Part shown: piece after piece, positions 57,251 through 64,000 of the stretch
Layout of the letters: each line of letters starts with the position of its first letter
How positions within the stretch are numbered: position 1 is the first letter of the stretch
Origin: Thinopyrum elongatum
Lineage: Eukaryota > Streptophyta > Magnoliopsida > Poales > Poaceae
NCBI GenBank assembly: GCA_011799875.1
Contig: CM022298.1
Coordinates: 263,679,757-263,743,756, forward strand
Reading direction: 5' to 3'
DNA length: 64,000 nucleotides
The notes under the pieces: generated by a model
Told to the model about the DNA's origin: nothing
The model's input: the letters and a program-made list of their open reading frames with translations, nothing else
Databases searched by the model: none
Translations under genes and position numbers: made by a program

Positions 57251-59973
57251 CTATGGCTCGAGTTTTCTAAACCGGGTTTTTACCATGGCCCATGCTTCTC
57301 GTGCCCCCTCCCGATAGGATGATATTTTCCATAATTCAAAGCGCCGCCGAGCTCCCTTGAAGCGGCTCGCTAGTTCGGCCATCTCGTCCGGCGCCACATC
57401 GGTTGGCCATAAAGCCTTGACCATGTTCTTCATAGCTTTTTGAGCCTTCTCATGAACCATAGACAGTTCTTTCAAAAGATCCCCGCCAAAGGAATTGACC
57501 TCCTCCCCGGGCCGACCAGTCAGGAGACCTAGCATAAAGCATGTCAAATTTGTTATATTCAAAGCATTGCGAGCGGCTCTGTGCATCCAATGCTTAAATG
57601 ACACTTACTGAACATGCCGCTTTTTAATCTTTGGTTATCTCCCAGAGCCTGCGCCAATTGGGATTTCAAACTCTTTAGTTCTTTGGCCCGTTGCAGGTTC
57701 TTGGCCTTCAGATTGTTGGTTTCCTCATGGTTGCGTTCTAAAACCCATTGACCGGATTGATGCTGTGACTCAGCCTCCCGTTGGGACTCTTTGGCGGCCT
57801 CCAGGTCCTTTTGTAGTTGACCTATGGATTCAGCTGCTACAAAGAAAGCCGATGTTAAACAGGGCACATTGGCGCAATTCCTACGTGTTAAAAAGCTTCC
57901 CCTCACCATGGGCCTCGTTGGTGAACTTTTTCACTACTTCTTGTTCGGCCTTCACATCAACCAACTTTGACCGGCTTGACTCAAGGTCTTCGGACAACTT
58001 TTTATTCTGGTCCTTTGAAGCCTACCAAAAACTATAAATAGCTATATTCTCAAACCCTTAGCTCGGCCGTTCTGCCCAAATCAAGGCTTGGGGGCTACTG
58101 TGTTAGCATTTATATTCGGTTATCAGAACCCATCTCTTACCTGCATATTGGCCGACAGAAGATTGGCAATCCCCTCAAGGCCTGTTTGGGCCGCTACGAG
58201 GTATGCGTCCACTGAATGGAAGGCATTAAAGTCTTGATCGGAAAAGGTGTTATGACACAGGAATTCCTTTCATCGTTGATGATTCATCACACTTTCAACT
58301 TTAGAATTGGTGACCGAGACATCCTTGGGATCTTCTAAGGGATGGTCTGGAGTACTACCCCCCGCACTGACTTCTGCCCATGCTGAGGACATTCGGCCGC
58401 CCTCGAGGTGGTACTTTTTCCTATAAACCTGGATTAAAACATCGATAGAGCCCCGCACTGGCAAGGACAATAATGAGCTGATGTCAAATTTAAAAGTGCA
58501 CTACCTTTTTTTCTGAAGATTTTATGGCGTAGCTCTTGTGGCCGCTTTTCATTTCGAAGCTCCTTTGTTGGCTGGAATTGACGCCGCCTCCATCATTGTT
58601 TGGCGCGCGGTAGGGCGACCCTTGGGAGTAGAAGTTAGTGTATCCGGAGCAACGCAAGGAGAATGCCCTTTTTGCGAGGAGACCTTTTTGCTGCTTACGG
58701 TGAAGGAGGGGAGAAGCCCAGGGTAATCGGCTATGATAGCCACCTTGGAACCGTCAAGGCTTTCCTGGAAGAAAACACCGTTCTTGAAATTGATGGACAC
58801 CTCTGGGTCCTCATGAAAGCCTGTGTCGTCGTTGCTAGAATGATCCTCTGGTTGAGGGGAAGGGCAGTTGATGCCTTCAACCTGACACCTCCAATTCTGA
58901 TCGGAAAAAGATGGAGCCGGTCAGTTGCGGACGTAATATCCGAACTATGTACAAAATTTTGAACTTATCCATTCGATTGGGTTGTAGCCCAAGTAGCCTT
59001 TCTAGTTTCTCAGGCGGGCAAACTCCTTTTCCTCGCCCTTGAATAGGTCCGCTAATATGGCGGCCACTGCTGCCTGGTTGTCCGGCCCCTGCCGCTCGTA
59101 GCGGGATGCATCACTTGTCCTATTATAGCGCCACAAGGGGTGCATCCTTTGTTGGAGGGGTTGCACGCATCATTCGATCGCTGCGACCATTACATCGACC
59201 ATGGTTAATCCACCATGGGCCAAGACCCTTACCTTTGCGGCTAGGCACTGCACCTCGGAGGACTCTTCCTGGGAGGGGCTTTTGGGCTTCCAGTTAAGTC
59301 GCTTCTTAACCGGGGCATCCGAATGCTCGGGCAGACCCCTCCGAACTGGTTCGAACAGGGGGACATCATCAATATAAAACCACTCTGAACACCATTTTTT
59401 AGAATATTTCTTTGGAGTCCCAATGGGGTATCCAGTGCCGGCTATACGACACACTTCGGCTCTGCCTACTTAAAAAATCGACGCCCCATGGGTGCAAGGG
59501 ACGAGGCAGAAATACTTCCTCCATAGCTCGAAATGGGCCTCGCAACCCAGGAACATCTCGCAAAGGGAGACAAAGCCAGAAATATGCAGAATTGATCTTG
59601 GGGTGAGGTGGTGCAATTGGATACCATAAAATTCAAGCAGGCCCCTTAAGAACGGGTGAATGGGAAATCCCAGGCCTCTAAGAATGAACGATACTAGAAA
59701 TACCCTCTAATCCTTTTTTGGATTGGGAAAGCTCTCTGCAAAAGCTTCGCCGTTTGCCGAAGTCAACCCAGCACGAACGGGTACGAGATCCATAGCTGGG
59801 AGATGCCCTTGCCGTTGGAGGTTGCATCGCTGGAGCCGCGAGACGGAGCATCTGGGCCAGTCGTCCGGGAGATGGCCGTGAGGGCGAGAGGATGAGCCAG
59901 GGATGCCCGCCATGTGCCTTGAGGATTTTCTTTGGACGGGATTGGATTTCTTGCTTAGATGTGGATGGACCAC
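57251..59973 (-). pseudogene. Antisense gene of the truncated Gypsy element (Transposase_28-type domain and coiled coil), broken
   Basis: Reading leftwards from about 59970: MAGIPGSSSRPHGHLPDDWP, VPVRAGLTSANGEAFAESFP, then after a frame change HPFLRGLLEFYGIQLHHLTP, RSILHISGFVSLCEMFLGCE and AHFELWRKYFCLVP (about 59479-59670). This matches the Pfam family Transposase_28, called putative gypsy type transposon. Next come RIAGTGYPIGTPKKYSKKWC, SEWFYIDDVPLFEPVRRGLP and TMVDVMVAAIE (59170-59454). Farther left is a coiled-coil part (QLQKDLEAAKESQREAESQH, LKSLKSQLAQALGDNQRLK) and RFKGARRRFELWKISSYREG. Despite the family name no catalytic role is shown. Stops and shifts make it inactive; introns are possible near 57605-57640 and 58040. 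Confidence 0.82.
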
Positions 59974-60273
59974 TTGATGCGTCCTTGGCCTATTTAATAG
60001 GTATGCTCCTGGTCCCAGGTGGGTGTTTTCGTAAAGGACACTAGACTACTCACCTTCTGGCAGCTGCGCGAAAATCAAAGGTCGCCCTTGACAAAGTTAA
60101 TGGTGGGGGGCTCGCCATGATTTGATGGATCAAGAAGTCATCGGTAACCGAATTGTTGGAGTCAGCCGAACAGGGAGAAGATGAGGAACTCGCCTCGCAA
60201 GCCGAAGATTTTGGGAATCACGGGGCGCTTGATGGTTGTGGGCTCCGGTGTTGAAGGCTAGTTTGGGGGCTAC
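59974..60273. other. Spacer between the antisense gene and the 3' LTR
   Basis: Upstream side of the antisense gene, ending in GGGGGCTAC. Its promoter would be here or in the LTR; I see no clear TATA box. Confidence 0.45.
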
Positions 60274-60726
60274 TGAGGGAGTCCTGGACTAGGGGGTCCT
60301 CGGGATGCCAGCATATCTCGCATGGGCCGGACTAGTGGGCCGCACTATATCCAGACCGACGACCTTGTGTGCCTTGTTGAGTACCCCAAGTCAAGATGGA
60401 ACATCCGGTGTTTCCTTGATGTAACCGACTATCTGTAAACTCTAGTACCCCTGGTGTCTATATAAACCAAGGGGTTTTAGTCCATAGGGGCTAGAAGAAC
60501 AATCACCATCCTACTAGTTAGGGTTTACTTCATCTGATCTCGTGGTAGATCTATTCTGTAATCCCCATATACACAAGCAATATAATCAAGTAGGACGTAG
60601 GGTTTTACCTCTTAGAGAGGGCCCGAACCTGGGTAAATATCGTGTCCCACGTCAACTATTCCCCATCGATCCAAGATCCACAGTTCGGGACCCCCTACCC
60701 GAGATCCGCCGGTTTTGATACCAACA
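60274..60726 (+). repeat. 3' LTR of the truncated Gypsy element
   Basis: 453 bp from TGAGGGAGTCCTGGACTAGG to GGTTTTGATACCAACA. TCTATATAAACC at about 60457 is its TATA region, and GGGTTTTACCTCTTAGAGAG then GGGCCCGAACCTGGGTAAA precedes the end. This start and end are common among Triticeae Gypsy LTRs. There is no partner LTR in the window. Confidence 0.88.
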
Positions 60727-60958
60727 CCAGGTGCTTTCTTTAACTTCGCGCTGTCAAATGTGGTTGCATGTTGCATATGTTTTCTAGCTTGTATTGCTTC
60801 CAATTTGGTTAAATTGCATCTGCTTACTTTACACATTATACCTTTGATAATGACATGCCTTCCTGTTTTTGATACATACTACATCTGTCTATTAACCATG
60901 TTCTTACATCAAACTAATGCTCTTGTGTATCCCTCATCAATCACTTATGATGAGACAG

Positions 60959-61111
60959 TCAGGCCATTGGGTTACTGTGAGACGCGCTACTCTTTTACAA
61001 AGAGCAGTGTCATCCTCCCCACATGATTCTCAAGAAACAGCAAGGCTAAATGAAGATAGTCAACGTAGCTCTGTAGTTGATGACAGCAATTCCCCTAAAC
61101 CACCATCACAA
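60959..61111 (+). CDS. Exon-like segment A1
   Basis: After GATGAGACAG, 51 open codons read VTVRRATLLQRAVSSSPHDS, QETARLNEDSQRSSVVDDSN and SPKPPSQ, ending before GTGCTTGC. The exon border is CAA/GT, where the sister copy has CAG/GT. Its length equals A2 exactly. The family is unknown; Ser/Pro-rich and probably disordered. Confidence 0.45.
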
Positions 61112-61655
61112 GTGCTTGCTCTTACTTGCCAATGTGATATGTTGTTGCATGTTGCATATGGTGTCTACCTTGTATTGCTTCTAGTTAGGGTAAATTGCAT
61201 CTACTTAGTTAACACATTATACCAGTGAATATGACATGCCTTCCTGTTTTTGGTACATACTATGTCTTTTTATTAACCATGTTCTTACATCAAACTACTT
61301 TTCTTATGTATCCCTCATCAATCACTTCTGACGAGACACCTTCAAATTGACAGTGTAATATTGGTTGCATCTTGCATATCATTTCAAGCATGTACTACCT
61401 CTAATTTGTTGAAATGCCACTTATGATGAGAAACTTCTAACTTGGTAGTGTGATTTTTGTTCGATCTTTCATATGGTGTCTAGCTTGCATAGCTTCCAAT
61501 TTGTTGAAATGCCTTCTACTTAGCGTTTTTCATACACATTCCATCCTCCTACAATGTGGTTGCCTTACATAAAAGTTGTGTTCATCAGTATCATGCATCA
61601 GCGAATTTGGAAGAGCGAATTTCATTCCTTTTTCTTGTGTGTTTGACATGACAAG

Positions 61656-61793
61656 GAAAAATCTAAAAGGATGAACGCATGGGATGATGGTGGTCCTCTG
61701 GAGCAACCAAAACAGATGACCTCTGCAGATTCTCCTGGTACTCCTACTGTAGTGCAAGTTCCAAATCTCATCTCACCTACTCCACAACCCCAG
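61656..61793 (+). CDS. Exon-like segment B1
   Basis: An open stretch reads KRMNAWDDGGPLEQPKQMTS, ADSPGTPTVVQVPNLISPTP and QPQ, ending at CAG/GTGCTTGC. The 5' border is uncertain, near TTGACATGACAAG. It shares the ending SPTPxxQ with segments A and B2. Confidence 0.4.
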
Positions 61794-62020
61794 GTGCTTG
61801 CTCTAACATGGCAGTGTGATATCTAGTTGCATGTTTCATATGGTGCCTAGCTTGTATTGCGTCTAATTTGTTAAATTGCATCTCCTTAGCTTACACATTA
61901 TACATGTAAATATGACACGCATTTCTGTTTTGGTACATACCACACCTGCCTATCACACCATGTTCTTACATCAAACTACTGTTCTTATGTATCCTGCATC
62001 TATCACTTATGATGAGACAG

Positions 62021-62173
62021 TAACGCCCGTGGGTTAGTATGAGATGCGCTACTCTCATAAAGAGTGCAGTTTCAACCTCCCCACATGATTCTCAAGAAAC
62101 AGCAAGTCTAAATGAAGATATTCAACATAGCTCTGTATTTGAAGACCGCATTTCCCCTACACCACTATCGCAG
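62021..62173 (+). pseudogene. Exon-like segment A2
   Basis: Again 153 bp after GATGAGACAG. It begins with a TAA in the A1 frame, then MRCATLIKSAVSTSPHDSQE, TASLNEDIQHSSVFEDRISP and TPLSQ, ending CAG/GTGCTTGC. The in-frame TAA marks it as decayed, unless splicing differs. Confidence 0.45.
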
Positions 62174-62754
62174 GTGCTTGCTCTAACTTCGCAGTGTGAT
62201 ATGTGGTTGCATGTTGCATATGGTGTCTAGCTTGTAATGCTGCTAATTAGGGTAAATTGCATCTACTTAGTTTACACATTATACCTATGAATATGACATG
62301 CCTTCCTATTTTTGGTACATACTACATCTATCTGTTAACCATGTTCTTACATGAAACTACCGCTCTTGTGTATCCTGCATCAATCACTTACGATGAGACA
62401 CCTTTATTCGTTGCATATGGCATATGATTTTTGGCCTGTTGCCATGTATTGCTTCTAATTTGTTCAAATACATTTATGAGCCACCCTTTTAATTTGGCAG
62501 AGTTATATTTGTTTCATCTTTCATATGGTGTCTAGATTGTATTGCTTCTAATTAGTTCAAACACCTTGTGCTTAGTTTACACTTTACACATCATACATGT
62601 CAATATGTCATGCCGTCCTATTTTTCATTCATATTATGTCCTTCTAGCATGCGGTTGCCTTACATGAAAGTAGTGTTCGTCAGTATCATGCATCAATGAG
62701 TTATGAAGAGCAAATTTTATTCCTTTTTCTTGTGGGTTTGACTTGACAAGGAAA

Positions 62755-62900
62755 AATCAAAAAAGAGGAAGGAAAAGAGTAAGAAAGGCGATGATAGTAG
62801 TCCTCTGCAGCAACATAAACGGAGCATCTGTATGGATTCTCCTCGTACTGCTAGTGCATTATGAGTTCCAAGTCTCCGCTCCCCTACTCCACCATCCCAG
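62755..62900 (+). pseudogene. Exon-like segment B2
   Basis: KKRKEKSKKGDDSSPLQQHK, RSICMDSPRTASAL, TGA, VPSLRSPTPPSQ, ending CAG/GTGCTTGC. It is similar to B1 with an added basic stretch and one stop. Confidence 0.4.
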
Positions 62901-63489
62901 GTGCTTGCTCTAACTTGGAAGTGGGATATCTGGTTGCATGTTGCATATGGTGTCTAGCTTCTATTGCTTCTAATTAGTGTAAACTCCATCTGCTTAGCTT
63001 ACACATTATAGGTGTGAATATGACACGCCTTCCTGATTTTGGTACCTATTATATCTGTCTATCACACCATGTTCTTACATGAAACTAACGTTCTTTTGTA
63101 TCCTGCATCAGTCCCTTATGATGAGACACCTTTAAGTTGGCATTGTGATATTGGTTGCATCTTGAATATGATTTCTAGCATGTAGTGCTTCTAATTTGAT
63201 GAACGCCACCTATGACGCGACAGTTTTAACTTGGCAAAGTGATATTGGTTGCACCTTCCATATGGTGTCTAGCTTGCAGTGCTTCTAATTTGTTGAAGTG
63301 CCTTCTGCTTAGTTCCACATCATAGGTGTGAATATGTCATGCCGTCTAGTTTTTCATACATATTCCATCCTCTTATCATGAGTTTGCCTTCCATCAGAGT
63401 AGTGTCCGCCAGTATGATGCATGAATGAGTTCTGACGAGCGAATTTTATTCCTTTTTCTTGTCAGTTTGACCTCACTATGCAAAATTAA

Positions 63490-63671
63490 TAAAATGAATG
63501 GAAATTGGTAAGGCATTGGATGATGGTGATCCTTCCAAGCAACTGAAAGAGAGGGTCTCTATAGATTCTACTCCACCATCCTCCCAACAAGAATCGCAAG
63601 ACAACGCAAGGCTAGACAGTCAATGTAGCTGTGTAGATGATGAGCACATCTCCCCTACTCCAGCATCATAG
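63490..63671 (+). pseudogene. Exon-like segment fusing B and A
   Basis: Starts like B (LDDGDPSKQLKERVSIDSTP) and continues like A (SSQQESQDNARLDSQCSCVD, DEHISPTPAS). It ends with TAG where the other copies have CAG before GTG. The A intron between them is absent, so a deletion or unequal crossover joined the two. Confidence 0.45.
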
Positions 63672-64000
63672 GTGTTTGCTCTAATTTGGCACAATTATAT
63701 GTGGTTGCATGTTGCGTATGATGTCTAGCTTGTATTGCTTCTAACTTTGTTGTATTGCATCTGCTTACTTTACACTTCATACCTGTGAATATGACACGTG
63801 TTCCTATTTCTAGAACATACTATATCTGATCACACCATGTTCTTACACCAGACTACTGTTCTTGCGTATCCCGCATCAGTCACTTATGATGAGGCACCTT
63901 TAAGTCGCCACTTTGATATTGGTTGCGTCTTGCATATGATTTCTAGCATGTACTGCTTCTAATTTTTTCTAATGCCAGACAGTTTGAACTTGGCAGAGTG

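Larger units (their letters stand above)
55626..60726 (+). mobile_element. 5'-truncated Gypsy element
   Basis: It starts abruptly inside integrase, continues through a 3' region with a long antisense coding block, has GGGGGCTAC as polypurine tract (60265-60273), and ends with an LTR. No 5' LTR, gag or polymerase lies to the left, so 5' truncation or deletion removed more than half of it. Codon-level similarity to the 43.7-kb element is low apart from shared integrase motifs, so it is a different family. Confidence 0.85.
60727..64000 (+). repeat. Tandem array of intron-like repeats with short exon-like segments
   Basis: GGTTGCATGTTGCATATGG-type anchors occur near 60762, 61143, 61826, 62203, 62932 and 63704. 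Steps alternate between about 380 and 680-770 bp, so a higher-order unit of about 1.06-1.1 kb is repeated almost three times. Each repeat starts with GTGCTTGCTCTAACTT, which looks like a splice donor side, and contains TTACACATTATACCTGTGAA, GACATGCCTTCCTGTTTTTG and TCACTTATGATGAGACA. Between them lie five segments with coding character. The array continues beyond the window. Confidence 0.85.

Overview
The window is plant nuclear DNA, most likely from a Triticeae grass (wheat, Aegilops or a relative). The evidence is nested LTR retrotransposons, a Copia element whose LTR starts and ends like those of the BARE/WIS/Angela group, a CACTA transposon with 3-bp target duplications, Stowaway-type MITEs and a tRNA-derived SINE. 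Host-like genes are few and broken. I see no bacterial or organellar features. Family names rest on visible motifs and on recognition, since no search could be run.

Layout. 1-9637: a LARD-like element with LTRs of about 4.2 kb around a 1.35-kb internal region that holds one ORF; the window edge cuts its 5' LTR. 9638-18670: a low-copy island with a broken F-box/FBD gene on the minus strand, an unrecognised broken gene on the plus strand, and small repeats. 18671-37476: a Copia element on the minus strand with two 1780-bp LTRs and the 5-bp duplication GTTTT. A 10,010-bp CACTA element (22014-32023) with duplication ACC sits inside it. 37477-43698: MITEs, a broken minus-strand gene, a GT-rich minisatellite, a SINE in a tandem array, and an LTR-like remnant. 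43699-54380: a complete but dead Gypsy element on the plus strand, with LTRs of 904 and 905 bp and duplication GTGTG. It has gag, protease, RT-RNase H, a second RNase H, integrase and an antisense ORF. 54381-55625: non-coding DNA ending in a promoter-like stretch. 55626-60726: a 5'-truncated Gypsy element with an integrase remnant, a long antisense ORF and a 3' LTR. 60727-64000: a degenerate tandem array in which short exon-like segments alternate with repeated intron-like DNA; it runs off the window.

How the parts relate. Almost every reading frame belongs to a transposable element and nearly all carry stops or frameshifts, so little here is likely to make protein now. Three patterns stand out. 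First, B3-like DNA-binding domains occur in two unrelated element types: two diverging genes in the CACTA element, and an antisense ORF between integrase and the 3' LTR of the Gypsy element. Second, both Gypsy elements carry antisense coding sequence downstream of pol. Third, tandem duplication of short coding segments recurs: in the Copia RNase H, in its GAG-pre-integrase region, in the CACTA plus-strand gene, and in the 60.7-64 kb array.
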